Made by a program: the position numbers and the translations under genes
Shown here: positions 12,501 to 22,844 of the stretch, one piece after another
Numbering within the stretch: the stretch's first letter is position 1
Layout of the letters: each line of letters starts with the position of its first letter
Notes under the pieces: generated by a model
Seen by the model: only the letters and a program-made list of their open reading frames with translations
The model's database searches: none
What the model was told of the DNA's origin: nothing
Source of the DNA: Lotus japonicus
Taxonomy: Eukaryota > Streptophyta > Magnoliopsida > Fabales > Fabaceae
Direction: 5' to 3'
Length of the DNA stretch: 64,000 nt
NCBI RefSeq assembly: GCF_012489685.1
Contig: NC_080042.1
Span: 61,551,633 to 61,615,632 of the forward strand

Positions 12501-15500
12501 AAGACCCAAATCCATTCCTCCGCCATTGCAAAGGTCAAAGCAACAACTCTGGCAGCTCTCGTCCTCTCATTCCTGGCCCGGCTGGCGCCATCCAGGCTGC
12601 CATGTATGCCCGTAGATCCACCCCTAACACACCACTCATTCCGACCCAGGAAATCGTGAGGCGTGTGCTAGATCATGGATCAACCGAAACCGATCCTGAT
12701 TTCAACTCACATGCTTGGCTATCAGCCCTGCAAGAGTGGGGAATAGCCACTCCGCTGGGCTCTCTGACAGCGAACGTTGAGAGGGTGGAGAATGTTGTTG
12801 CTGTTATCAAATCTTGCACTCCCAATGGGTTTGGAGATGCGAAAGTTACCCTCAAGGTATGTCTTGTCCTAACACGAACAAGGCAAGAGTCATAACATAA
12901 CATAAAAAGTCCTAACATATACATAATAATGGATCCCACATAACAAGTGTAATAAAATCACTCTCCCCGACCCCGCCCCCTGCGACCTCTGGGTCCACGA
13001 GCTCGACCTCCACGAACACCCTCTCCAGGATCACCCTCTCCACGAGCTCTGCCTCCACGAGCTCCGCCTCCACGGGGTCTGCCTCCACGAGCTCTGCCTC
13101 CCGCAGCTGCGGCTCCTCGAATAGCAGAAAAGGCAACTCCCTGGGTACCAACGAAGGAACTCCGTCGAAAGAGATCGAGCGCCCTCTCCGTGAGGATCCG
13201 GGGCTGTGTCCCTGGAGCAAGAGCACCTGGCACCTCCAGGGACTGCTCCAACAACTCCACACCCCTACGTATGGCAGACTGCATAAAAATAATATACAAA
13301 AATAATTTCATTAACAAAAATCACAATTGAATGAATAAAAATAATATACAAGTTTAGAATCCAAACTTACCACGGCACTAAGCTCCTCCCTCCTATCCTC
13401 AGGGATGATGAACACATGTGACACTCTGCTATACCACCTCATGTAACCCTCCACCGCCTCTCCCGGATATGTAGCAGGTATCCCCTGAGGGCGGAGGTGC
13501 GGCTCAAACTCAGCATAGGCAGCATCTGTGGTCTCAGCAAGGGACCCCGTCGTCTGGATCTCAGAGGGGTGTCGAGGGATGTCCTGTATGAAGCCAAACT
13601 GGCGCATAACCCGCTCTGGTAGATGTCGGCTCACAGACCGGCCGTAAGGTGTCCGGATGTAGCCGGAATAGAGGGCCCTGGGATCCCGCGGTCGAACATC
13701 TCGATGGTCCTCAAAAGGGGTCCATGTGATATCATCCACTATAAGCTCATCGAGCATGACTCGTCTCTCATCGAGTCCGGAATGCGCGATCCGAGACGTG
13801 GACCACCGCTGCGCCCTAGGCTGGTCCTGTGTGTAGCCGGGGACCTCCGTCCTGATAATGACGCTGCTGGATATGTACTCATACGCCCATGACAGCACGA
13901 GGGAGGTGAACCCACCGATCTGCGCTGTCTTCCTGCGGGATGCACGACTCAGCTGTTCGTACAACGAAGACAGCGCAATCGCACCCCACGCGTACTCCGA
14001 CACACGACCGAGGTCCTCAAGCATCCCGATCCAGTAGACAGTAGTGTGGTAACCACCACTCTTGCTGGCAAAGAGGGTGGCACCAAGCTGGTTCACCAGC
14101 CAGATCCTAGCAGCATCCTCATAGCGTCCCCCTACAATGAAATGAATTAAGTTAACAGTTATTAATAATACTCTAAAAATAAATACAACTTAATAAAGTA
14201 ATTATTAAGACATACCATCCATAGCAGACGTGTACATGGTCTTCAGAGTAATGAACCGAATGTTCTGGCCACCCGCCGCCTCAAACTCAGCCAGATAAGC
14301 AGCAACAGATCCTCCCAGGAGCTAGGCGCAGAGCGCTGCAACCTCGTCTCGCTCCCCTCTGCCCGGAGTGTAGAACCTCGACCCTGTGGGAAGATGGAGA
14401 AGAGCAGACACATCGTCCAGGGTGATAGTCATCTCCCCGAACGGCATGTGGAAGCTACTCGTCTCCTCATGCCATCTCTCAACAAGGGCCAGTATGACAG
14501 CTGGGTCTGTCTCCGGTAACCCGCACCAAGGCAGGTGATACAAACCCGTCTGCTGCAGCAGCTGTCGCACATGTGTGTGGGCCTCTGAATCGCCATCACA
14601 GGGGAGGTTCCATACCTTCCCCCCAACAGTGGCCACCCTCAATGTCCGACGGTCCACGTACCGCGGGTCTGTGCGAAGAAGTGCCTGCCACGTCCAAGGA
14701 GCCTTGTGGTCAGGATAATGCGCAAGAAGCGACAGATCCTCAGGCCCCCCGGGAAACGGTGCCACCCTCTGGATGAGGTCGTCATCCGCACCGCCCTCTG
14801 CACCGCCCTCTGGCACCACATCTGGCATAACATCAGCAGCATCAATCTCCTCCTGCAGAATAAGAGGCTCCTCCTCCTCACCACTAAGCTCAGAAGAAGA
14901 AGAAGAATCCTCGCCACTAGGCTCAGAAGAAGATGTCTCCTGACGAGGTAACTCAGCCATCGGAGACAACGGAGCAGGGTCCAGCTCAGCCGGAGCCCTA
15001 GTAGCAGACGGAGCGGGGGTAGCTGACGGAGCCCCGACCGGAGTAGCAGATGGAGCCGGGGTAGCTAACGGAGCCTCGACCGGAGTAGCAGATGGGGATG
15101 GAGACGGAGCTGAAGCCTCTACCGCCTGAGTGGCTGCAATATGGTCGCCGCGCCTGGTAGAAGCATGCAAGCGCTCGTGTCGATCCGCTGGATCCTCACT
15201 AGTAGAAGCATGTCGTGACCTCTTCCTCCCGCCCTTCATTCTCGCTATCTGTGCAAAACAAACAAATTTAACAATACTTGTCATAATAAGTAAAGCATTT
15301 TCACATATGAGCATATCATTTGAGTCATTTTTTAACTTAATCAGGAAATTTCCAATCAATCGTTTAGCAACTAACCATAGGAAAAGGAAAATATAGAGAA
15401 TTAGTTGTTAGTTTGCATGTGAATGTGATTAAATTAAATTTCTAGCTGTGTTAAGGTCAAGCAACCATCATCACAAGCAAACAAAAACAATAAACAACTT

Positions 15501-16595
15501 TCCTAATTACAACACATGAAGCATATGATTTGAGCGCTTAATCTTTTCCAATAAACAATAAACAATAAACAACTTTCCTAATCACAACACATCAAATCTA
15601 TCTTGATTTTTTCCAATTCTCAACAAATCAGCAAAGTAATCCTGGAAGCTAAATACATGCCATGGTTAAATATTGGAAATAAATTTTGGAAGTCTGCACT
15701 GTCATACTGTCATATCGGAAAATCATTTTCCATTACCATATCGGAAAATCATTTTCCATTATCATATCGGAAATTGATTTTTCGATATTACAGTAAACCC
15801 AGAAACAGACCCAAATGCACCCCACTCGTGCCCGTACTCGTTTCATGGAATTTCAGGCAACAAAACACAACAAAACCTACCTCTAATCATCAATCAACTA
15901 CCCTAGTGTTCAACCATTGACCTAATTCAAACTTCAAATGTGAAAATCATTGAAATCAAAACTTACCTTTTGAATGTAATGGAATGGGTCTTTGTGGGAG
16001 CTTTGATGATGATTAGAACCGACCTTTGAGATGATTGAAGTGGTGGAACCGAGCTTTGAGAGAGGATGCGATTGAGGGAGGGAAATTTGGGTTTTGAAAT
16101 AATGGGTTTCAAAACCCAAACTGTCGTGTTTATATGTTTTAAACACGATCGGTAAATGATTACCCGTTATAGAGTCGGGTAATCATTTACCGTTTTTAAT
16201 CAACTGGTTTTCTGGTAATTTCGCCCCCCAAGGTGGGGCGGGAGGCCTAATGGGTGGGGTGTTAAACCCAAATCCCACTGGAGTGTGGTCTTGAGAGCAG
16301 GGAGAACAAGGTCATGATGTGCATCAGTGTTCCATAATTTTGAAGTGATGAATACTTCATCGCGATTCTTCATAAGGCCTAGCTCTAAAGCCTTGGATAC
16401 AGCTTGGCCTAGAGGCTCTTCTGTACCATAAATAGCAGCATTGTCAAAGTGTCTGTAGCCAATGTCAATGGCATCAACCAAAATTGAGGTGAGTTCTTCA
16501 TGAGGTGGAAGAGGACTTGTTGCAGTTCCCAGGCCTATTATGGGCATCTTTTTCCCTGAACTAAGTTCAAACTCTGGGACTTTCTTTCCTTCCAT
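6536..16595 (-). CDS. Aldo-keto reductase gene B, intron 1 holds a MULE
   Basis: AKR4-type reductase with the same plan as gene A. Exons (minus strand): 16595-16279, 8146-7903, 7820-7641, 6760-6536. Sizes are 317, 244, 180 and 225 nt and give an open frame of 321 residues. The tetrad Asp51, Tyr56, Lys86, His119 and the KSFNKER cofactor loop are present. The residue after Asp51 is Asn (FDNAA) where the others have Thr or Ser. Intron 1 is 8,132 bp because a 7.93-kb MULE is inserted exactly at the splice donor; without it the intron would be about 193 bp. The target duplication leaves CCA/GT next to exon 1, so splicing across the element is possible but unproven. An upstream in-frame ATG at 16631 would add 12 residues; I chose 16595 because it matches the paralogues. 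If the new donor (GTGGGA) fails, this is a knocked-out gene. Confidence 0.85.
8420..8577. promoter_or_regulatory. Left subterminal array of four CGG-N11-CCG dyads
   Basis: Four 17-bp dyads lie at 8420-8436, 8453-8469, 8528-8544 and 8561-8577. The second is the perfect palindrome CGGTAAATGATTTACCG apart from its centre base. Outer CGG and CCG are kept in all four while inner bases vary. Position just inside the terminal repeat suggests transposase binding sites (inference). Confidence 0.7.
8927..8995. promoter_or_regulatory. Three CGG-N11-CCG dyads just upstream of the transposase ATG
   Basis: 17-bp dyads at 8927-8943, 8953-8969 and 8979-8995 end 14 bp before the ATG at 9010. They share the form of the subterminal dyads. 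Transposase binding here could feed back on its own expression, which is an inference. About 400 bp of C-rich, CCA/CCT-repeat sequence lies between the two arrays. Confidence 0.6.
9010..12041 (+). CDS. MULE transposase fused to OTU cysteine protease domain
   Basis: Five exons: 9010-9150, 9227-10404, 10495-10805, 10888-11750, 11856-12041, all GT-AG. The joined frame is 2,679 nt and encodes 892 residues without a stop. Order: a FAR1-like zinc-binding N-terminal region (residues about 48-160), the MULE transposase domain with Asp262 in IMDCTYKT and Asp326 in VTDRDLAL followed by LLCLWHINK, then a SWIM-like zinc motif (CDC...GLPCGC, with Cys in place of the usual last His). A basic linker leads to an OTU domain with DGNC (Asp708, nucleophile Cys711) and a C-terminal NHW (His828). 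OTU proteases cleave ubiquitin chains; why a transposase carries one is not known to me. All recognisable catalytic positions are kept, so the protein may be active. The start is the first ATG after the dyad array. Confidence 0.85.
12169..12268. repeat. Four copies of a 25-bp tandem repeat
   Basis: The unit ACTTTTGGTAATGTTAATTT plus GATG and C or T recurs at 12169, 12194, 12219 and 12244. It lies between the end of the transposase gene and the promoter of the next gene in the MULE. Copies are nearly identical, so the array is young. Confidence 0.9.
12393..12400 (+). promoter_or_regulatory. TATA box before the OB-fold-like gene fragment
   Basis: CTATAAAT lies about 95 bp upstream of the ATG at 12494. 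The interval is C/T-rich with a repeated TCTTGCCTCTTCTT block, as in plant 5' leaders. Confidence 0.5.
12494..12895 (+). pseudogene. Partial HROB-like OB-fold gene carried by the MULE
   Basis: The ATG at 12494 opens a reading frame starting MEQDPNPF. It holds the blocks [21 protein letters not shown], a WLSAL segment and [20 protein letters not shown]. These resemble the start of the plant homologues of HROB, a homologous-recombination OB-fold protein, in which the last block is followed by a conserved DPTGTI stretch. Here the last block meets a good splice donor (CTCAAG/GTATGT at 12857). No following exon is found before the convergent plant mobile domain gene ends at 12958, so only the first exon seems to be present. 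Read through, the frame stops at 12895. It may be a captured host fragment or a worn-down native part of this MULE lineage. The family call rests on recalled motifs and needs a profile search. Confidence 0.5.
12958..15239 (-). pseudogene. Plant mobile domain (PMD) gene with one stop codon
   Basis: Three exons on the minus strand: 15239-14216, 14131-13371, 13278-12958, with GT-AG borders and matching phases. The first half is a basic start ([11 protein letters not shown]), a Pro/Ala/Ser-rich stretch and an acidic Ser/Glu stretch. The aminotransferase-like PMD follows, with blocks such as [21 protein letters not shown] and [15 protein letters not shown]. The last exon ends in RGG-type repeats (GGRARGG, GGRPRGG), typical of nucleic acid binding tails. 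An in-frame TAG at 14322-14324 interrupts the PMD, so full-length protein is not expected unless it is read through. PMD proteins include the host factors MAIN and MAIL1 and are also found in transposons. The gene converges on the OB-fold fragment and lies on the strand opposite to the transposase. Spliced length is about 701 codons including the stop. Confidence 0.75.
15716..15784. promoter_or_regulatory. Three imperfect 17-bp dyads upstream of the PMD gene
   Basis: Sites at 15716-15732, 15742-15758 and 15768-15784 start with CGG and have AT-rich palindromic cores (for example CGGAAAATCATTTTCCA). The right half-site is CCA or TCG instead of CCG. They sit about 480 bp upstream of the PMD start and mirror the dyads upstream of the transposase. 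Confidence 0.5.
16150..16192. promoter_or_regulatory. Right subterminal pair of CGG-N11-CCG dyads
   Basis: CGGTAAATGATTACCCG at 16150-16166 and CGGGTAATCATTTACCG at 16176-16192 are inverted copies of each other. They lie about 85-125 bp inside the right end of the MULE, the mirror position of the left array. Confidence 0.7.
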
Positions 16596-16986
16596 GTTCT
16601 CTTGTGTTGGTTGAATGCTCAAGGTTCCCACAATTCACTGTCTCATGTGTTAATCATAAGACTTGAGTTGTGGCTATTTTGTGTCCACGCCTTTGGTTAC
16701 GTGAGTGAATGTTCAAGACCCACGCAACATACTATTGTTTTGTTCTTGGCTCTTTTTTGCCTAATGACAAACACAAGGTAGTGAAAAGATTGCTAATATT
16801 CTTCTATAAATCTTTTTTATTAATTTCTGAAGAAAACATTAATTTAAAAAGTAAATGCATTTAATATCTTATACATTTTCAATTGAGTAATTAGGAGGAC
16901 TATTAAGAGAGAATAGCAACTAGGATAATTTCTCCGGTGAAATTGAAGAGTTCCGTGTCAAACTCAAGAAAATGGAATGAAAATAC
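16596..16986. other. 5' flank of AKR gene B
   Basis: AT-rich sequence without a coding region. It should hold the promoter of gene B, but I see no convincing TATA box at a normal distance. Confidence 0.45.
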
Positions 16987-17207
16987 TGTCTTGATGCTGA
17001 GTACACATTATAGAGCTAACTTTATAATGATAACATGTTATAAATATGAAAATAATATATCTCCTAATTATGGGAATAAATTCTCTGATCTGTAACAGCT
17101 AATAAATAATTAATCTCAATTATAGGCTTGGTCAACTACAATTATATACAAGAATTAATTTGGTCAGTTACGGTTATTCAATTGATTAGTCAATCAATTC
17201 CTTTGAC
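16987..17207 (-). repeat. 3' LTR of a Ty1/copia element
   Basis: 221-bp segment running TG...CA on the minus strand. It is preceded on that strand by a polypurine tract (CAATTTGAG then a run of G, 17208-17227). A second, similar copy lies at 23588-23779 in the same orientation and lacks about 29 bp. Confidence 0.75.
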
Positions 17208-20200
17208 ACCCCCCCCCCCCCTCAAATTGATGCTGGTAAGTCTACAAGCATCAATTTGCTAGCTAGGACATTGTGACACTGACGTGTCAAGGATTTGGTG
17301 AAAATATCAGCAATCTAAAAAACAGTTGAGACATGAGGTAGAGTGATAACTCGGCGGTCATAGGCTTCTCGTATAGAGTGACAATCAACCTCTATGTGCT
17401 TTGTTCGTTCATGGTATACTGAATTTGCTGCGATTTGTATGGCACTAGTGTTGTCGGCATGTAGTGGAATTGGTTGTGTTTGAGGGAACCCAAGATATGC
17501 AAGAAAGCCACGCAACCAAATTATCTCAGAGCAAGCACAGACATGGCGCGATACTCTGCTTCAGTTGATGACTTTGAGACCGAATCTTGTTTCTTGCATT
17601 TCCATGAGATTAGAGCATCACCCAGAAACATACACCAACCAGAAGATTTCCTTGTGTATGGACATCCGGCCCAATTAGCATCACTGTATGCTTGGAGCTG
17701 AAGTGATGATCCAGTAGGAAAGAATAAGCCACGTTTAGAGGTGCCAATGAGGTATCGAATGATGCAGTGTACTGCTGAAAGGTGCAAATGCCGAGGTGAT
17801 TGCATGAACTTACTGACTGTGTGGACAGCAAAATAAATGTCTGGTCGGGTGGTGGTGAGGTAGATAAGACTACCTACCAGCTTGCGATATAAAGTGGGAT
17901 CTTCTAGAAGGTCACCTTCATCCCGTCTATACTTCACATTAACTTCCATGGGGGTGTCTACTGAGGTCACCTTGGTGAGGCTAGCTAATTGGATCAGGTC
18001 TTGAATATACTTGTGCTGATTTAAAAATATGCCTTTGGGCTGATAATGTACCTCTAACCCCAAGAAGTAAGTGAGTTGTCCAAGATCTTTCATGCGAAAA
18101 GTTGAATGCAACAGTTGTTTAATTGTAGAAACAAGCTCTTGATCAGACCCTGTCCCACAATATCATCCACATAAACTAGGAGTACCACAATACCTTTTGA
18201 AGTCCTTTGTAGGAAAAGTGATGGATCATATTGGCTCTGTGAGAAGGAAAATCCATGTAGTGTGGATTGAAACTTCTCGAACCAGACTCTTGGTGCTTGT
18301 TTCAAACCATACAAAGATCGCTTAAGTTTGCAAACTGCATTAGGGGAGAGTGTGGGCATACCACTCACAAGTTTGATGTAAACTTCCTCCTTGAGATCAC
18401 CGTGGAAGAATGCATTTTTGACATCCATCTGATGTAATGTCCAAGATTGGGAGGCAACAATTGCAAGAATAGTATGCACCATTGTCATCTTGGCGACAAG
18501 TGCAAAGGTCTCATCATAGTCAAGTCCATATTGTTGCTTATTTCGAAGAACAACCAGTCCAGCCTTGTACCGGTCTATTGAGCCATCCGAACGAAGTTTT
18601 ATAGAAAACACAAACTTGCTGCCAAGAGGTTTGGCAGATGATGGACACAGAACCACATCTCATGTCTAATTTTCTTCTATATGCTAGAAGTTCTGTTTCA
18701 ACAGCTTTTTGCCAACATTCATGCTCCATTTCCTGTTTATAAGAGGAAGGGATAGAAACATAAGATAAAGTTGCTGTCAAAGACAAGGGAGAGGTGAAAC
18801 CATACTTTTTAGGTGGTTTACGAACGCGAGAACTGCGTTGTAGAAGGTCTGGTAGTGCAACATGTACTTGATCAACATGCAGGGAAGGATCTTGAATAGG
18901 CCTTGGAGGTTCTGGTGGCAGATTTGGAGTGACAATACCACGCCTTTGATACGTCAAGAGAGGTCTTGCTGATTGTGGTCCTATAGCAGAGTTAGAAGAC
19001 AATGGCAAATAAACAGAAATTGAAGGAGAGATATGGTCTAGGTGAGATGCAAAAAAATATTTATTTTCTTGAAAGATGACATTTCTAGAGACCCAAATCC
19101 GACATTGACTATGATCATAACATAGAAAGCCTTTCTGGTGAGTAGAGTGTCCAAGGAAAGCACATTCAATAGATTGAGAAGTGAGCTTTGTGCGTTCTTG
19201 GGGAGGAAGATGAAGGTAACACACACAACCAAAGGTGCGAAGGTTAGTATATGTGGGTGGATGACCAAATAACCGAGTGAAAGGAGTGTCATTGTTCAAA
19301 GATGGAGAAGGCAAGCGGTTAATGAGATGCACAGCAGTGGAGAGAGCTTCACACCAGAATCGAGTTGGCACAAAACATTCCAACAAAGGGTTGTAGACAA
19401 CATCAAGCAAATGGCGGTTTTTTCTTTCTGCTACCCCGTTTTGTTGGGGAGTTGAAAGGCAAGACTTTTGAGATACAATACCATTATTTTACAAGAACTC
19501 TTGAAACAAATGAGATGTGTACTCCCCTCCATTGTCAGAGCGAAGAATCTTAATTTTTGATGAAAATTGGGTTTGAACATAAGCATGAAATGATTTGAAT
19601 GTAGAAAATACTTCAGCTTTTGAGCGCAAAAAAAAGAACCATGTGAAACGACTATAGCCGTCAATAAAAGTGACAAAATATTTGTAATTAGCATGTGATG
19701 TAACAGGTGCCATCCCCCATAAATCACTATGGATCATATCAAAAGGTTTTTCTACATTTGAATGATGAGTTGGAAAAGGTATAATTTTACTCTTGCCAAG
19801 TTTACACGAACTTCAATCAAACTGAATAGCACTAAGAGATGGAATCTTTTTATTTTCAAGGAAACCATATTTCAGCAAGTCATGAAGTACAACTGAGTTT
19901 GGATGACTAAGACGTTTATGCCACGTTTGGTAATCAACGTTAGCAGAATTACAAGAAACAAAAGGCAATGAAAGACATTGAGACAAAGGGAAATGGAGTG
20001 GAAAAAGACGTCCAACTTTAGGCCCCTTCATGATCATCTTCCATGTGTGTTGATCATGCACAAGACAACCAGATTTTCAGAATTCTATCCGACAGACATT
20101 GTCAATTAACTGACCAACATAAATAAGATTACTAGTGAGACCAGGAGAAACAAAAACATCTGTTAGAGTTGAAGAAATATCACTAGTGGCTGTAATAGGT

Positions 20201-21300
20201 AATTGGTTGCCACCAGCTGTATGAATCATGAGATTTCCAAAATATTTGGTGACATTAGTAAGGAATTGAGCATTATTTGTCATATGGTGGAAACCCCCAA
20301 GTCAAAGTACCAAGGGGAAGAGGTAGAGATAGACTTATTTGAGATTCCCAAAGCAGAAAATGCGAAAATGATCATTTGTTGAACTATTTCAGGAGTCAGA
20401 GTTTGAACAGGGGCATGAACTGCTAGGAATAGAAGAACCAGCCGAGGTAGTAAATGTTGTGACCGGTTGCTTTGGAGGTCTTATCGGACATTTTTTGATA
20501 ATATGTCCATTCTTTTTGCAGTAATTGCAGTACTTTTTTGAACAATTTGTAGCAAGATGTCCAAAGCCTTTGCAACAAAAACATTGAACAACACTCATGT
20601 CTCGCCCTCTTGGCTTTCCTTGTGCTCATATGCCACTGGAACTGAGGGGGACTTTTGTTGTTCCATGAATGTTTGAGTGAGGAGGCGTTGTTCTTCACGA
20701 AATAGCTCATTGAAACATGAATCCAATGAGGGTACAAGGTTCTGATTCATGAGATTAGACCTGATGCCTTCAAAGTCAGATCTCAATTTCATAAGAAATT
20801 GATCTCGTTTAGTAGTTTCATGAACTGACTGTACCGATTTAAGACCATCAACAATCAAGTTCTCATGGACTATGTCAGTACATTCAGCCTAAAGATTCTT
20901 GAAATGAGAGTAAAGTTCAGAGATCGAGAGACTTTCCTGCTGAGAAATGGCGATGTCATGTTCCAGTTGGAACCTACGAGCAGCGTTATTCAGACTATAG
21001 ATTTTCTTTAGGAAGTCCCACATATCGGCAGCCGTCTTGAATGGTCGAAGATTAAGAACAATGCTGGGATCAACAGAGCTGATGATCCATGTCTTAACTT
21101 GAGCATCTTTAACCTCCCACTTGGCATGTTCAGTCTTATGTTTGTCTTTATCAGGAGCTGAGTCGTTGCGATCAACATGACCCCAAAGGTCCTTACCCGT
21201 GACAAATATTTCGAATTGAAATGCCCAGGTTGAGTAGTTCTTGTCATTAAGGTGAACAAATAAGACATCATATTTTTCCGTAGCCATGAGGTTGAGAAAA
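17208..21300 (-). pseudogene. Ty1/copia gag-pol, frameshifted
   Basis: Reading on the minus strand, gag starts at 21287 (MATEKYDVLF) and continues to about 20595, with CCHC knuckles at 20500-20590 (CFCCKGFGHLATNC, CNYCKKNGHIIKKC). The protease region near 20280-20320 has DLGV where copia elements have DSGA, so the active site is lost. The GAG-pre-integrase block WHKRLSHP is at about 19915-19940. Integrase follows at 19737-19489 with RSDNGGEY. Reverse transcriptase runs 18656-18090 and keeps YVDD. RNase H at 18111-17315 shows SKSSTEAEYRAM and HADNTSA. The order gag-protease-integrase-RT-RNase H defines Ty1/copia. At least five frame breaks or stops make it inactive. Its 5' leader is interrupted by a TRIM element at 21468. 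Confidence 0.88.
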
Positions 21301-21467
21301 AAATGCTAACAAAGAACCAAGTTTTTTTTTTGACAAAGGGTGTATCGAGGATAACCACAATGGAACGTGGTCTGAACTCGGACAAGGCTGAGAAAAAAAA
21401 CGTGGTCTAGGACAGGAGACTAGGAATTTCTGGCTAAGCTAGGATATGATCGAAAACCAGCTGTGTT

Positions 21468-22020
21468 TGTTGGGGAGAGTCACGGCGAGGACCTATGAGC
21501 CAAGGCTGAGAGGAGACACCAAGGAGATGTTGGACACCACATCTTAACCCAAAACCTTAAGGCATTAGGTTTATGAGCCCATCTCCTTATAAACTCTCTC
21601 TCTCACCTTGACTTCTCTGATGTGGGACTTGACTCCAACACTTGATTCCAACAATCTCCCCCTCAAGTGTGAGTCCTTCAACCACATCACCCATGGTCCT
21701 CCCGTCTGCGGAAGCTATCCACCCTTGCACCGCCGTTCTCTGCCAACGGAACCCGCCGCCTAGCCACACTGCTAGAAAGACTTTCGACACAAGGAGTCGT
21801 CGTGGTCCCACGAACCATCGACTCTGATACCACTTGTTGGGAGAGTTACGGCGAGAACCCATGGGCCAAGGCCGAGAGGAGACACCAAGGAGATCTGGAC
21901 ACCACATCTTAACCCAAAACCTTAAGGCATTAGGTTTATGGGTCACATCTCTTATAAACTCTTATCCTCACCCAAACTTAACGAATGTGAGACTCCAACT
22001 CCGCACTTGAATTCTCAACA
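21468..22020 (-). mobile_element. TRIM-like miniature LTR retrotransposon
   Basis: Two direct 186-bp LTRs (21468-21653 and 21835-22020) have TG...CA ends and flank only 181 bp. On the minus strand the inner part starts with the primer site TGGTATCAGAGTC next to the LTR and ends with the polypurine stretch GAGGGGGAGA before the next LTR. It has no coding capacity, the definition of a TRIM. A further piece of the same inner region follows at 22021-22090, so this is part of a tandem chain and not a clean single insertion. Confidence 0.75.
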
Positions 22021-22040
22021 ATCTCCCCCTCAAGTGCGAG

Positions 22041-22790
22041 TCATCTCCACATTATCATGGCCCCCCTCTGCGGAAGCTTATCCACTCTTGTCTGACTTCT
22101 GCCTCTTGATTTTGATCTGCCTCGGCCTCGGCTTTGATTGTGACTCTTCTGGCTACCTCTTCCTCTACTTTCAGTATTCAATGCTGAACCGGAAGTGTTT
22201 GAAGACTCTCCTGAATCTTTCCTGCGAATATCTTCGCTTAAGATCAGGTCTCTGATGTCATCAAACTTCAGCTTGTTATCCCTTGCGGAGTTACTAACCG
22301 CAGTGACAATTGCAGCCCAACTATCCGGTAAGGATTGTAACAGACTCAAGGCCATCAATTCGTCGTCAAAGGTAATCTTCACTGTCGATAGCTGCGAAAT
22401 AATTGTATTAAAGCTATTAATGTGTTCAGTTATAGAGTTACCTTCTCCCATTCTGAGATTGAATAGACGTCGTATCAGATGTACTTTATTGGCGGCAGAT
22501 GGCTTCTTGTACATATTTGATAATGCCTTCATCAGATCTGCAGTAGTCTTCTCATTCACAATGTTGAAGGCAACATTTTTGGATAACGTCAATCTGATCA
22601 CACCAAGGGCCTGTCGATCTAACAGATCCCAGTCTTCCTGCTTCATGTCGTTTGGCTTCTTCCCTGTCAAGGGTTGATACAACTTCTGTTGGTACATATA
22701 GTCCTCCATCTGCATCTTCCAAAACCCGAAGTCTCTGCCATCGAACCTCTCGATCTTCACCTTCCCTTCTTCTAGCGCCATTGCTCCCAC
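22041..22790 (-). pseudogene. gag fragment of a second copia element
   Basis: Minus-strand frame of 249 codons starting MGAMALEEGKV, with FDGRDFGFWKMQMEDY and LLDRQALGVIRLTL typical of Tnt1-type gag (UBN2 family). It ends in Arg/Gly/Ser repeats before the zinc knuckle and then runs into TRIM inner sequence near 22090. It follows its own LTR (22845-23097) and primer binding site. Confidence 0.75.
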
Positions 22791-22827
22791 TTCTTCCTCT
22801 AAACTGAGGATCTATCCCACAAACCCT

Positions 22828-22842
22828 AAGCTCTTGATACCA
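22828..22842 (-). other. Primer binding site of the second copia element
   Basis: On the minus strand, CTGGTATCAAGAGCT directly follows the LTR end at 22845. It matches the initiator tRNA-Met type site TGGTATCAGAGC apart from one added base. Confidence 0.65.
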
Positions 22843-22844
22843 GT

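Larger units (their letters stand above)
8347..16276. mobile_element. Complete Mutator-like element (MULE), 7,930 bp
   Basis: The left end starts GGGATTTGGGTTTGGCACCC and the right end, reverse complemented, starts GGGATTTGGGTTTAACACCC. The inverted match runs about 25 bp and then weakens. Both sides are flanked by the 9-bp direct repeat ACTGGAGTG (8338-8346 and 16277-16285), the target duplication length typical of Mutator transposons. Inside are a MULE transposase gene fused to an OTU domain (+), a partial OB-fold gene (+), a plant mobile domain gene (-) and arrays of CGG-N11-CCG dyads. A perfect target duplication and an open transposase suggest a fairly recent insertion. It disrupts the exon 1/intron 1 border of AKR gene B. 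Confidence 0.92.

Noticed and set aside
16596..16631. Upstream ATG of AKR gene B giving a 12-residue extension
   Set aside because: The extension has no counterpart in genes A, C or D, and the ATG at 16595 aligns with their starts.
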